This document shows, in pieces, positions 17,651 through 27,912 of a DNA stretch of 64,000 nucleotides; within the stretch, counting starts at the first letter, position 1, and each line of letters begins with the position of its first letter. The stretch covers positions 124,001-188,000 of the forward strand of contig NZ_CP060724.1 in assembly GCF_014397255.1 (NCBI RefSeq), given 5' to 3'. Position numbers and translations under genes: made by a program. Source of the stretch: Weissella diestrammenae. GTDB lineage: Bacteria; Bacillota; Bacilli; Lactobacillales; Lactobacillaceae. The notes beneath the pieces were generated by a model that saw only the letters and a program-made list of their open reading frames with translations, searched no databases and had not been told where the DNA came from.

Positions 17651-18249
17651 TATTTTTCCTCCCACCATAAATCAAACTTTGCAACAAATTGTCGCAATGC
17701 TGCCCCACGATGTGAAATCTCGTTTTTTTGCGCAACGGATAATTCTGCAAGTGTTTTATGATAAGGCTCATAGTAAAACAATGGGTCATAGCCAAATCCA
17801 TTTGTCCCCTGCGCATGCTCCAAAATCATGCCTTGAACTTGACCTGAAGCAACAAGCTCACTCCCATTCGGCTTAATGGCAACAATATCAGTTTGAAAAG
17901 CCGCTTCACGTGTACTAGGTGCTACTTTTTTCAATTCAACTAACAATTTTTGATTATTAGCCTTATCATCGTGATCCCCAGCATAACGCGCCGAGTAAAT
18001 TCCTGGTGCCCCATTCAACGCATCAACAATTAATCCTGAATCCTCCGCAATTACTGGTTGATTAAGGTATGTCGCAATGGTTTGGGCTTTAATCCGTGCA
18101 TTTTCTTCAAAAGTTTGACCATTTTCGACAATATCAGGTACATCTGTCAACTCATTTAACGAGATTAGGTTTAATCCAAAGGGAGCTAAAGCCGTTTTAA
18201 ATTCACGTACTTTACCTTCATTTTTCGTCGCAAAAATTATTGATTGCAT
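17650..18249 (-). CDS. rdgB: RdgB/HAM1 non-canonical purine NTP pyrophosphatase
   Basis: Hydrolyses XTP and (d)ITP to keep deaminated purines out of nucleic acids. The N-terminus IIFATKNEGKVREF binds the nucleotide phosphates; VIAEDSGLIVDALNGAPGIYSARYAG in the middle holds the catalytic Asp; GFGYDPLFYYEP and SHRGAALRQF lie near the end. The 199-residue length is standard. The ATG at 18249 has AGGAAAGGAA upstream and lies one base after the murI stop, so an upstream ATG at 18279 inside murI was rejected. Confidence 0.95.
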   Translation of the reverse strand: MQSIIFATKNEGKVREFKTALAPFGLNLISLNELTDVPDIVENGQTFEENARIKAQTIATYLNQPVIAEDSGLIVDALNGAPGIYSARYAGDHDDKANNQKLLVELKKVAPSTREAAFQTDIVAIKPNGSELVASGQVQGMILEHAQGTNGFGYDPLFYYEPYHKTLAELSVAQKNEISHRGAALRQFVAKFDLWWEEK

Positions 18250-18250
18250 A

Positions 18251-19087
18251 CTATTCCTTTCCTGGCTGGGCCAAACCATTAGCCGTTATTGTCAATTGCT
18301 CAACATGTAAATTATCGAGGTTCAGCCAGTGCTCACCTAAGTTTTTAAACTGGTCAACTGCACCAGTTGTAAAATAACGATCTGCTTGTCGATCAACTAC
18401 AGTATCATCATGCTGCAAGTTTTTACCGGATAATGTTTTTACGACCAAGTTAACGGCCTCAGCACCAGAGTTGATAAGTTTAACTGAATTGCCCATCGCC
18501 TCTTGAATGAATGGTTCTAATAATGGGTAATGTGTGCAGCCCAGGATGAGTGTATCGACTTGATGTTGCTCAAAATAACGCAATTTGGTCTGTACTGCCC
18601 GACGCGCATCTTCTGATTCATAATCATGCTTTTCAACAATTTCAACAAATTCAGGTACTGGTAATTGCACAATATTTGCGGTTTGGTCTTGTGCCAATAG
18701 CGCATCATAATAGCTCATTGAATTAACTGTACCGGCCGTCGCAATCACGCCAATTTCACCATCAGTCGTTGCACGAATGGCGGCATCGACTCCGGGTTGA
18801 ATCACGCCAATCACCGGAATCGATAGCGACGCTTGCAACTGTGGCAAAGCTGCCGCTGTCGCTGTATTACATGCCACAACTAATAATTTAATTTTTTTTG
18901 CAACTAAGAAAGCTGCCATTTGTTCAGTGAAGTGCACAACCTCCGCTGTAGGGCGAGGACCGTATGGCATTCTAGCTGTATCACCAACGTAATAAATTTG
19001 TTCATTCGGCAACTGATTCAACGCTTGTTTCACCACTGTCAAGCCACCAACACCCGAATCAATATAACCTATTGCTCGATTATTCAT
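18251..19087 (-). CDS. murI: Glutamate racemase
   Basis: Converts L- to D-glutamate for peptidoglycan. The two catalytic Cys are in VACNTATA (near residue 75) and LGCTHYPLL (near 187); the N-terminal IDSGVGGLTVVKQAL provides the first Asp and Ser. The 278 residues agree with the family. It leads an operon murI-rdgB-phosphoesterase-DUF1831 with one-base gaps or overlaps between the first three genes. It follows the HAD phosphatase gene by only 14 bp, so that gene may be part of the same transcript. Confidence 0.96.
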   Translation of the reverse strand: MNNRAIGYIDSGVGGLTVVKQALNQLPNEQIYYVGDTARMPYGPRPTAEVVHFTEQMAAFLVAKKIKLLVVACNTATAAALPQLQASLSIPVIGVIQPGVDAAIRATTDGEIGVIATAGTVNSMSYYDALLAQDQTANIVQLPVPEFVEIVEKHDYESEDARRAVQTKLRYFEQHQVDTLILGCTHYPLLEPFIQEAMGNSVKLINSGAEAVNLVVKTLSGKNLQHDDTVVDRQADRYFTTGAVDQFKNLGEHWLNLDNLHVEQLTITANGLAQPGKE

Positions 19088-19101
19088 TTTTCATACACTT
19101 T

Positions 19102-19725
19102 CTAATTATTCTGCGCCCAATTTACAACATCACTTGGCCGGTCAAAAATATAATCTGCCTGTTGCTCAAACACCTCTTGATTCGGCACACCCCAAGCTGC
19201 CATGCCAAATTTAACACCAGCTGCATGTGCAGCACCCATATCATGGACAGAATCACCAATATAAATTGTCTCTTCCGGTTGAATTGACAAACGCGAAAGT
19301 GCTAATAAGATTGGATCCGGTGCAGGCTTCATTTTTTTGGTCATCCCAGCAAAAACAAAATCCGAAAAGAATTGTTCGATCCCAAATCGATCATGATGCG
19401 CTTCAAATTCTTCTGGTGTATTCGATGTAACAACACCAAGTGTTTCCTGCTGTGCAGACAAAGCAGCCAACATGTCCGCAACACCATCATACAGTCGAAT
19501 ACTATCGCGATATTGCTCCAAATTTTTGCGCCACGCCACTTGAATGACCTCTGGGTTAGGAATTTTTAAATTCACAAGTGATTCATAAGCAGGTAAGCCA
19601 AAAACTCGATACAGTGTATCGTACGGTTTTTCAATGCCCTGTTGTTTTAACGTATAATCCAAAGCACCAATATACATTTCCTCAGTCGCAAGTAATGTAC
19701 CATCAACATCAAAAATAATCGCCAC
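19102..19725 (-). CDS. HAD family phosphatase (phosphoglycolate phosphatase/PpaX-like)
   Basis: All four HAD motifs are visible: FDVDGTLL (residues 5-12, nucleophile Asp), VVTSN near 98, KMKPAPDP near 132 and YIGDSVHD near 157. A helical cap domain follows motif I (subfamily IA). Members act on phosphoglycolate, pyrophosphate or sugar phosphates; the substrate cannot be told from sequence. The start is GTG at 19725, five bases after GAGGAAG. It lies 14 bp before murI on the same strand. Length 207 residues. Confidence 0.85.
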   Translation of the reverse strand: MAIIFDVDGTLLATEEMYIGALDYTLKQQGIEKPYDTLYRVFGLPAYESLVNLKIPNPEVIQVAWRKNLEQYRDSIRLYDGVADMLAALSAQQETLGVVTSNTPEEFEAHHDRFGIEQFFSDFVFAGMTKKMKPAPDPILLALSRLSIQPEETIYIGDSVHDMGAAHAAGVKFGMAAWGVPNQEVFEQQADYIFDRPSDVVNWAQNN

Positions 19726-19818
19726 AATATCTTCCTCATCTCATCATTTATATCTATATTCTACCATGTTCCCTCATCTGACGAAGTACTAAGACGTCAC
19801 TAACTAAAAGATTAGCTA

Positions 19819-19851
19819 CAAAAAAAGACCAGCCCACACCACTAGTCTTTT
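19819..19851 (-). terminator. Rho-independent terminator after the deoxynucleoside kinase gene
   Basis: On the minus strand AAAAGACTAG pairs with CTGGTCTTTT (one G-U) around a nine-base loop, followed by more Ts. It begins a few bases past the stop at 19856. Confidence 0.88.
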
Positions 19852-19855
19852 ATCT

Positions 19856-20500
19856 TTAATGCACTTCTACTTCTAATTCAGCAAGACGTTGGTCAATTAA
19901 TGCTAAGACCGTTGCACGATTTTGTTCGTCTTCAAGGTCATACTTCTGCAAATCAATTCGCATCTTTGGTGAAGCGTCATATTCTTCATACCAATTTTGG
20001 TACGCACGCCACATCTTCAAATAATATGCCCGCAATTCAGCATTATCTTCGAACTGTTCATAATCACGACCACGTTTTTTAATACGATACAAAATCGTAT
20101 CAAAATCTGCATCAGCAAACACCATTAAATCAGGTCGACCTTTTTGCGTTGTTGATAATTCAGTCATCATATTGTTCAATAAATTCATATAGACATCTAA
20201 CTCTGCGTCAGATATATTACCTGAACTATGATTTTCTTTAGTGAACAATGCATCTTCATAAATTGACCGATCCAAGACATTGTTATCATCAGCTAGTGCT
20301 TTTTTAATCATCGCAAACCGCTTATTTAAAAAATAAATCTGCAACAAAAATCCATATTGCTTTGGGTCTGCATAATACAATGGTAGCACTGGGTTCTCAC
20401 CAACAGGTTCGAAAAACGCTTGCGTGCCTTTATGCTTTGCTATTAAATCCGTTAAGGTTGTCTTACCAACCCCAATCATGCCTGCCGTGATAATCACCAT
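19856..20500 (-). CDS. Deoxynucleoside kinase (dAK/dGK type)
   Basis: Phosphorylates deoxynucleosides for salvage. The 214-residue protein starts with a P-loop, GMIGVGKTTL (residues 6-15), followed by FFEPVGENPVLPLYY; the DRS motif is in VLDRSIYEDALF near 75, and the Arg-rich lid RIKKRGRDYEQF lies near 140. This matches the deoxyadenosine/deoxyguanosine kinase family common in lactobacilli; specificity for dA, dG or dC is undetermined. The ATG at 20500 has GAAGGA upstream; an in-frame ATG at 20539 does not. It is 81 bp from the upstream lipase-like gene. Confidence 0.9.
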   Translation of the reverse strand: MVIITAGMIGVGKTTLTDLIAKHKGTQAFFEPVGENPVLPLYYADPKQYGFLLQIYFLNKRFAMIKKALADDNNVLDRSIYEDALFTKENHSSGNISDAELDVYMNLLNNMMTELSTTQKGRPDLMVFADADFDTILYRIKKRGRDYEQFEDNAELRAYYLKMWRAYQNWYEEYDASPKMRIDLQKYDLEDEQNRATVLALIDQRLAELEVEVH

Positions 20501-20581
20501 GATTGTCCTTCTTTCGTTAATTTTATCTTCATCATCCACCTAACAGAACGTTAGGAATATGCTATAACTATATTAACGAAA

Positions 20582-21367
20582 TCACGACTTAAAAACAACT
20601 ACATCGGTTGTAATATTTGTCTTATTTTTGTTGTAATCCTTAAAATAACCATAACTATCAAGCATTACGTCAGTCATATGATTTTTATATGGCGATGTCA
20701 CTTCTGGCTCAGCAGCAATACTAATCGTTGTCCCCGGTAATCGCACACCTATTGAATGAATGACATCGCCCACCTTATCAATATATACCAATTCTTTATG
20801 CTCACTTGTCGCGATGTGTCGATGCTTCATCGCAAAATCAACCGAAAAACCAGGTCCATTCACTGATACTGCTCGTTCAACACGTTGACACAACATCGCA
20901 ACATAAATCGCAAACTTACCACCACGTGAATGCCCACTCACCACTAACTTGCCATACTTAGCGGGCAACTGGTCAATAAAAGTTCGTACAGCCCCATATA
21001 TTTCCGTAGCAACAAACATACTCCGAAAATTATCTAGCCATTCAACCGCGCTCACAGTGCCTCTAAAAATAACAGAATAATTCGTTTGAGTTGGACTTTC
21101 AAATACCAATGCCGTTGCTAGCTCGTCATGATAAACTGACACAACACGATGCGCCTGCAGCCAATAATTATTTTGAATAATTTGTAATATTTGTTGCCAA
21201 CTTGCTTCAGACATCATAATCGGTAATTGGTGTTGGCTTAATTGCGCTTGTGCTAATCGCACTAATTCAGCAACCGTTTTGCCTGTCACATCATTGAAAT
21301 CATTATCTGAAATCGTATAAATGAGTGTATCTAAAAGCACCAGATTTTCATTCGTTAATTTTCGCAT
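20582..21367 (-). CDS. Mbeg1-like (DUF2974) alpha/beta-hydrolase
   Basis: A 261-residue protein with the lipase nucleophile elbow GHSRGG near residue 147 and a following YVAMLCQRV helix; YSVIFRGT near 95 precedes it, as in class 3 lipases. This fits the Mbeg1-like/DUF2974 family found in Firmicutes, whose substrates are unknown. No signal peptide is visible, so it is cytoplasmic. The ATG at 21367 has GGGATGAG at eight bases; the GTG at 21376 is too close to it. It is separated from glmS by a terminator and may share a transcript with the kinase gene. Confidence 0.78.
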   Translation of the reverse strand: MRKLTNENLVLLDTLIYTISDNDFNDVTGKTVAELVRLAQAQLSQHQLPIMMSEASWQQILQIIQNNYWLQAHRVVSVYHDELATALVFESPTQTNYSVIFRGTVSAVEWLDNFRSMFVATEIYGAVRTFIDQLPAKYGKLVVSGHSRGGKFAIYVAMLCQRVERAVSVNGPGFSVDFAMKHRHIATSEHKELVYIDKVGDVIHSIGVRLPGTTISIAAEPEVTSPYKNHMTDVMLDSYGYFKDYNKNKTNITTDVVVFKS

Positions 21368-21441
21368 CTTTTTCACTCATCCCGACAATTATTTACACGT
21401 ACTACTCTAGCAGAAGTGGGCATCAAATATCAAATCTACCC

Positions 21442-21475
21442 AAAAAAGGCACTGGTTTCATACCAATGCCTTTTT
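21442..21475 (-). terminator. Rho-independent terminator after glmS
   Basis: AAGGCATTGGT and ACCAGTGCCTT on the minus strand form a stem of 11 pairs with one G-U, loop ATGAA, then a run of six Ts. It starts seven bases past the glmS stop. Confidence 0.9.
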
Positions 21476-21481
21476 CTATCA

Positions 21482-23308
21482 TTATTGAACGGTAACTGAT
21501 TTTGCAAGGTTTCTTGGTCGATCAACATCAAGATGACGACCAAGCGATGTATAGTAAGCAAGCAATTGGGTTGGCACGACCGAAACTAATGGCGTCAACA
21601 ATGGGTTCACATCAGGTAAGATGTAATCGTCTCCTGTTTGAGCCAAGGCCTTTGTCACGATCGTGAATGGTCGCGCGCCTCGTGCAGTAGTTTCTGATAG
21701 GTTACCACGTACCAAACCAGCAGTTTTCGGTTGCGTAATAAGCGCAATTACTGGTGTTCCCTCTTCAATCAATGCTAGCGTACCGTGTTTTAGTTCGCCA
21801 GCAGCGAACCCTTCAGCTTGAACATATGAAATTTCTTTTAATTTCAATGCTGCTTCTAATGCTACCGCGGCATCGGCCCCACGACCAATATAAAAAGCAC
21901 TATGGGTTGTTTCAGGAACTAACATTTGATTGGCAACCTTTTCAAACACCGCTTTATCATCAACAATTGATTGGATTGCAACTGCAATTTCAGACAGCTG
22001 TTCATGGAGATTGAACGTCATCTGATTAGCATCAGCCAAAGCATAGGCAAGAATAGCTTGTAACGTGACCTGTGCGACATAAGCTTTAGTAGATGCAACT
22101 GCAATTTCTGGCCCAGCCATCAATGGCAATGCATAAGTGGCCTCACGCCACAATGTTGATTTCTCAACATTGGTCAAAGTTAATGAGTGGAACCCTTGTT
22201 CATTAACATTTTGAAGCACTTCACGCGAATCAGCTGTTTCACCCGATTGTGATAAGAAAATAAAGAACGGCTTTTGTGATAAGATTGACTGTTCATAGGC
22301 AAATTCAGATGCCAAATAGACACTGGTTGGCTTGTTTGACCATTGCTCGAACATACGTGCCCCAACTAATCCAGCATGATATGAAGTTCCAGCAGCAACA
22401 ATATAAATATGGTCTGCCGCTTCCATTTCATCCAAAATGGCTTGACCTAACTTAATTTGACCATCATCCGTCAAATAACGGGCCACTAAGCGACGAATCA
22501 CAACCGGTTGCTCATCAACCTCTTTTAACATGTAATATGGATAAATTCCTTTATCGGTTTCAGCAGCATCGATATCCAAATGGAAAGGCTCACGTGTGAC
22601 CGAACGCCCATCAGCAGCAAACAATTGAACACGATTTGGATCAACAATGGCAACTTCGCCATCGTGTAATTCAATAAAATCATGAGTCTCATCAAGCATT
22701 GCTACGGCATCTGATGTCACAACGTTAAAATTATCACCAACACCAATTAAGAGTGGTGACTTACGCTTAGCAACATACATCCGATCAGGTTCTGCTTGAT
22801 CCATAAGCAAAAAGCCATATGCTGAATCGCCAAACAATGTTAACGCTTTTTTAAACGCATCAAAAGTTGATAGGCTCTCATTTGTTACAAATTTTGCGAT
22901 TAACTGGACAGCAACTTCTGTATCAGTGTCAGATTGGAAATCGACATCTGATAAGTACTTTTGCTTTAATTCTAAATAATTTTCAATCACACCGTTATGC
23001 ACAAGATAGAAACGACCATCAGCCGAAACATGTGGGTGAGAATTTTTAACAGCCGGCACGCCATGTGTTGCCCATCGTGTATGTGCAATCCCAGAAGTAC
23101 CTGAAATATTTTTCGTTGCCACTAATGCTTCTAAGTCTGCAACTCGACCTTTTTCTCGAACCAATGTATCTGCATCTGCATCAGCATTTGGCACAAAGAC
23201 ACCCGCTGAGTCATACCCACGATACTCGAGTTTTTCTAACCCTTTTAACAAAATTGGCGTTGAATCTTGATTCGTACCAGTAAAACCGACGATACCACAG
23301 TAAAACAT
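21482..23308 (-). CDS. glmS: Glutamine-fructose-6-phosphate aminotransferase (isomerizing)
   Basis: Makes glucosamine-6-phosphate for peptidoglycan and wall sugars. The N-terminal class II glutaminase has GIVGFTG and later HTRWATHG and HNGVIEN; two SIS domains follow (GTSYHAGLVGARM and SQSGETADS near 300-350; GRGADAAVALEAALKLKEISY near 470). The C-terminus DRPRNLAKSVTVQ is typical. Odd point: the only start codon gives Met-Phe-Tyr-Cys, while the family begins Met-Cys so that Cys is freed as N-terminal nucleophile. The next codons upstream and downstream offer no alternative, and GAGG lies seven bases before this ATG. Otherwise full length at 608 residues. Confidence 0.95.
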   Translation of the reverse strand: MFYCGIVGFTGTNQDSTPILLKGLEKLEYRGYDSAGVFVPNADADADTLVREKGRVADLEALVATKNISGTSGIAHTRWATHGVPAVKNSHPHVSADGRFYLVHNGVIENYLELKQKYLSDVDFQSDTDTEVAVQLIAKFVTNESLSTFDAFKKALTLFGDSAYGFLLMDQAEPDRMYVAKRKSPLLIGVGDNFNVVTSDAVAMLDETHDFIELHDGEVAIVDPNRVQLFAADGRSVTREPFHLDIDAAETDKGIYPYYMLKEVDEQPVVIRRLVARYLTDDGQIKLGQAILDEMEAADHIYIVAAGTSYHAGLVGARMFEQWSNKPTSVYLASEFAYEQSILSQKPFFIFLSQSGETADSREVLQNVNEQGFHSLTLTNVEKSTLWREATYALPLMAGPEIAVASTKAYVAQVTLQAILAYALADANQMTFNLHEQLSEIAVAIQSIVDDKAVFEKVANQMLVPETTHSAFYIGRGADAAVALEAALKLKEISYVQAEGFAAGELKHGTLALIEEGTPVIALITQPKTAGLVRGNLSETTARGARPFTIVTKALAQTGDDYILPDVNPLLTPLVSVVPTQLLAYYTSLGRHLDVDRPRNLAKSVTVQ

Positions 23309-23371
23309 ATTTATACCTCGTGTAAAGACTTTTCATAATTGGTCTAGTTTTTATTTAACTTACAAAATTAA

Positions 23372-23399
23372 ATTATAGCCTTTAAATCAGCACGGTCAA
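23372..23399 (-). promoter_or_regulatory. Promoter of glmS
   Basis: On the minus strand TTGACC (23394-23399), 16 bases, TATAAT (23372-23377). A transcript would begin near 23365, leaving a leader of about 57 bases, too short for a glmS ribozyme. Confidence 0.72.
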
Positions 23400-23426
23400 G
23401 CTTCATTCTCAAAACGAATCGATAAA

Positions 23427-23444
23427 TGGTATACATTGGTATAC
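23427..23444. repeat. Two direct repeats of TGGTATAC, one helical turn apart, upstream of the glmS promoter
   Basis: TGGTATAC occurs at 23427-23434 and again at 23437-23444, a 10-bp period, 28 bp upstream of the -35 element. The phasing suggests a protein-binding site, but no known operator is recognised. Confidence 0.4.
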
Positions 23445-23473
23445 TTTGAATAAATACATACTTACAGCCAGCC

Positions 23474-24670
23474 TTAATAAATTGTTTCACCATGTTGCGC
23501 AACATCAATACCTGCCAGTTCAACTCTTTGATCAACGCGTAACGGCATGACATGTTTAATGAATTTCACAATCATAAACGTGATGCTCACCACAACCAAT
23601 AACGTCACACTGATTGATAACGTCTGGACAAGAAACAAGTGACCTTGTCCTTCAATTAGGCCTGCATGGCCTGCTAATGATTTAATCGCAAAAACCCCAG
23701 TTAACAAACCACCAAAAATACCACCAATACCATGAATACCAAAGGCATCTAATGTATCGTCATAACCTAAATGATTTTTCACATACGTAATGCTCAACCA
23801 GACAACAAACGCGACAATCAACCCGATGACAGCAGCGCTTCCTGGATTAACATAGCCAGCCCCAGGCGTAATTGCCACAAGTCCGGCTAATGCACCTGAC
23901 AAAAGATCAGTTACCTTAATATGTTGTGCCAATACCAACGAGATAATCAACCACGTTACCATTCCCATCGATGCAGCCACCGATGTGTTGATGAAAGCTA
24001 AAATTGCCTGCCCATTAGCGGCTAATGCCGACCCTGCATTAAATCCAAACCAACCAAACCAAAGTAACCCGCCACCAATCACAATTGCTGGCATATTATG
24101 CGCCACAGTCGACGTCATTTCTTGCCGGCGCCCAAGACATAGTGCCAAAACGAGGCTCGAAACCCCTGATGAAATATGCACCACAGTGCCACCTGCAAAA
24201 TCAAGGACCCCTAACCGTGCAAACCAACCGTTACCCCAAACCATATGTGCGAGTGGTACATAAACTAGAAATAGCCACAAAATAAGAAAAACAATAAATG
24301 CTTTGAAATTCATACGACCAACCACACCCCCGGCAATAATTGCCATTGTTATCATTGGAAACATACCTTGAAAGAGTGCGAATAGCCCATCTGGAATCGT
24401 ATAGCCCTTTGTACTATCAACCATAGATACACCATGCAAAAATGCATCGTGGAAATCACCAATAATGGCCTGATTACCACTAAAAGCAAGCGAATAACCA
24501 ACCACAAACCAAAGGACACCACCGATTGCAATCGCAATGAGAACCATCGCAAAAGTATTAACCATATGTTTAGGATGGGTAAATCCCCCATAAAATAATG
24601 CCAATCCAGGCACCATTAGCCAAACTAGTGCCGTAGCCATTAAGACCCACGCAATATTTCCTGCCGTCAT
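23474..24670 (-). CDS. amtB: Ammonium transporter
   Basis: A channel-like Amt protein of 398 residues with about eleven membrane helices. Signature parts are PGLALFYGGF near residue 21, the conserved VPLAHMVWG segment near 140, AHNMPAIVIGGGLLWFGWFGFNAGS with the His of the pore near 190, and the second pore His in DAFGIHGIGGIFGGLLTG near 315. It takes up ammonium. No GlnK/GlnB gene is next to it, unlike many amtB genes. It is preceded by the frr terminator, so it has its own transcript, and followed by the glmS promoter. Confidence 0.95.
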   Translation of the reverse strand: MTAGNIAWVLMATALVWLMVPGLALFYGGFTHPKHMVNTFAMVLIAIAIGGVLWFVVGYSLAFSGNQAIIGDFHDAFLHGVSMVDSTKGYTIPDGLFALFQGMFPMITMAIIAGGVVGRMNFKAFIVFLILWLFLVYVPLAHMVWGNGWFARLGVLDFAGGTVVHISSGVSSLVLALCLGRRQEMTSTVAHNMPAIVIGGGLLWFGWFGFNAGSALAANGQAILAFINTSVAASMGMVTWLIISLVLAQHIKVTDLLSGALAGLVAITPGAGYVNPGSAAVIGLIVAFVVWLSITYVKNHLGYDDTLDAFGIHGIGGIFGGLLTGVFAIKSLAGHAGLIEGQGHLFLVQTLSISVTLLVVVSITFMIVKFIKHVMPLRVDQRVELAGIDVAQHGETIY

Positions 24671-24764
24671 TATCCTTACCTCCAGCGATATTCATAGTCT
24701 CTATATCAAGCATTCTAACGATAAGCGTTATCACCGGTGTAAAACATGTTAACTTTAACGACAT

Positions 24765-24796
24765 AAAAAAAGAAGCTGGTATAGACCACCAGCTTC
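24765..24796 (-). terminator. Rho-independent terminator after the tsf-pyrH-frr operon
   Basis: GAAGCTGGT and ACCAGCTTC form a perfect 9-bp stem with a seven-base loop followed on the minus strand by a run of seven Ts, a few bases past the frr stop. Confidence 0.93.
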
Positions 24797-24804
24797 AATC
24801 ACAA

Positions 24805-25350
24805 TTAAATTGTTAATAACTCTTTTTCTTTTTCAGAAGCAATTGATTCGATGTTTTTAATACCGTCATCAGTAACAACTTGGATATCTTTCTCCAATTT
24901 TCGTAGCTCATCTTCTGAAATTTCTTCTTTTTTAGCAGCGTCCAAAGCATCACGTCGAATATTACGAACCGCGACTTTTGACTTTTCTGCTTCAGCTTTA
25001 ACTTCCTTAGCTAAATCCTTACGTGTCTCCTCAGTCAACGCTGGAATAACTAAGCGAATAACTGAGCCATCATTAGCTGGAGTGAGACCAAGATCTGACG
25101 CAAAAATAGCTTGCTCAATGGCCTTTAAAGCTGTTTTATCAAAAGGTGTTACCAATAAAACGCGCGCTTCTGGTACAGTCACTGATGCCAATTGATTCAA
25201 AGGCGTTTCAGCCCCATAATACTCAGCAGTCACTGACCGCAAAATTTGTGGATTTGCTACGCCAGCCCGAATATTACCCAACTGGTGTTGTAGTGCTTGA
25301 CCAGCCTTTTCCATTCGAGTTTTTGCTGACTCTAAGATTGCATTTGCCAT
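24805..25350 (-). CDS. frr: Ribosome recycling factor
   Basis: Splits post-termination ribosomes together with EF-G. The 181-residue protein has the family pattern: N-terminal helix with [14 protein letters not shown], the small beta domain with [51 protein letters not shown] in the long helix. The ATG at 25350 has GGAGG ten bases upstream; an in-frame TTG at 25359 is only three bases from it and was rejected. It follows pyrH by five bases and closes the tsf-pyrH-frr operon. Confidence 0.97.
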   Translation of the reverse strand: MANAILESAKTRMEKAGQALQHQLGNIRAGVANPQILRSVTAEYYGAETPLNQLASVTVPEARVLLVTPFDKTALKAIEQAIFASDLGLTPANDGSVIRLVIPALTEETRKDLAKEVKAEAEKSKVAVRNIRRDALDAAKKEEISEDELRKLEKDIQVVTDDGIKNIESIASEKEKELLTI

Positions 25351-25355
25351 GTTTA

Positions 25356-26977
<1,622 letters not shown>

Positions 26978-27308
26978 TTTCAATGGTCTCCTTCAAAATT
27001 CAAAAGTTTTATCTAGTCAATTATACACAATTCTCGTGCTTTTATCACTACAAACCAGTCAATTCATCGTCAGAATCATCACATTTGTTTCAAATCACAC
27101 GTTTAAACCGTATCTAATAAGGACATACCAATTGATAACGTGTCATTTGCACACCAATTTAACATTAAAGTCAGCTGATTACTCCACCCCAAGTCCTACT
27201 TATTCTAAATTTGTCTGCCCTGCTTATTATTTGTTGCTTCTTAAGACAGTCAAAAAACGTCTGTACTCAGTTATCCTCTATACAAACGTCACCGCTATCA
27301 CTATTCAA
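26978..27308. other. 331-bp region between tsf and the PNPOx-family gene
   Basis: Holds a terminator for the upstream gene (27252-27289) and then about 250 bp leading to tsf. A TATAAT box on the minus strand at 27020-27025, about 43 bp before the tsf start, is the best -10 candidate, but no good -35 sits at 16-18 bp; TTGACT lies further upstream at about 27056. No gene seen. Confidence 0.5.
27252..27289 (-). terminator. Rho-independent terminator after the PNPOx-family gene
   Basis: On the minus strand ACGTTTGTA pairs with TACAGACGT (one G-U) around a 15-base loop, followed by TTTTTT. It begins about 20 bp past the stop at 27309 and separates this gene from tsf. Confidence 0.78.
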
Positions 27309-27740
27309 CTAAACTAACTCTAAATCAAATATACCTTGATCACCAAATATCTTTGCTGTTTCAAATTCAATTTCAATAACAATGAAGTCAGCAACCGCTT
27401 CGCCCACTGTATCTTCCCACTCTGGAATTTGTTTGGCAATCAACGGGCAAATCTCTGCCATTGACTTCTCAGATAATTTAGCAGTCGCGGCATTAGAAGT
27501 CACGACACCATTATCATGGTCAGTTGGGACAGTCATAAATGAAACATTCGGATTCTTTTGAATATCCATAACTTTTTTGGATGACGCTGGTGATGTAATA
27601 TATAAAACATTGCTGAAATCGTCCGGCAAAAAGAAAAACACATCACGATTACTTGGAATGTTATCTACTGCGGTTGCTAAATTCAATACATGCGATTCGC
27701 GTAAATACTTTAACATCATTGCGTGATTATTATTATCCAT
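27309..27740 (-). CDS. Pyridoxamine 5'-phosphate oxidase family (FMN-binding split barrel) protein
   Basis: A 143-residue single-domain protein with the split-barrel pattern: LRESHVLNLATAVDNIPSNRDVFFF, then NVLYITSPASSKKVMDIQKNPNVSFMTVP near residues 45-75. Such proteins bind FMN or a similar cofactor and are usually annotated as general stress or pyridoxamine phosphate oxidase-like; true PNPOx is longer. The ATG at 27740 has GGGAG eight bases upstream, while the in-frame GTG at 27749 overlaps that site. It lies between rpsB and tsf, set off by terminators on both sides. Confidence 0.8.
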   Translation of the reverse strand: MDNNNHAMMLKYLRESHVLNLATAVDNIPSNRDVFFFLPDDFSNVLYITSPASSKKVMDIQKNPNVSFMTVPTDHDNGVVTSNAATAKLSEKSMAEICPLIAKQIPEWEDTVGEAVADFIVIEIEFETAKIFGDQGIFDLELV

Positions 27741-27865
27741 GATTTTCACTCCCTTATTCTACTTATTTTTTATACTACTCGTATTTTGTGAACAAAGTAT
27801 GGTGTTTTTTTGTCTATAAACCTTATTTAATGCCTTCTAATCTAGTGCGTTACGCCGAAAAACAA

Positions 27866-27897
27866 AAAAGGCATACACAAATTTGTGTATGCCTTTT
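27866..27897 (-). terminator. Strong terminator after rpsB
   Basis: A 32-bp perfect palindrome with two 16-bp arms, ending in TTTT on both strands, 15 bp past the rpsB stop. It can act in both directions, though nothing converges from the plus strand. Confidence 0.92.
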
Positions 27898-27912
27898 AAT
27901 AAAAGATACAAA

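Noticed and set aside
23309-23473. Possible glmS ribozyme upstream of glmS
   Set aside because: The predicted leader after the TATAAT box is only about 57 bases, and no catalytic core of the ribozyme is recognisable.
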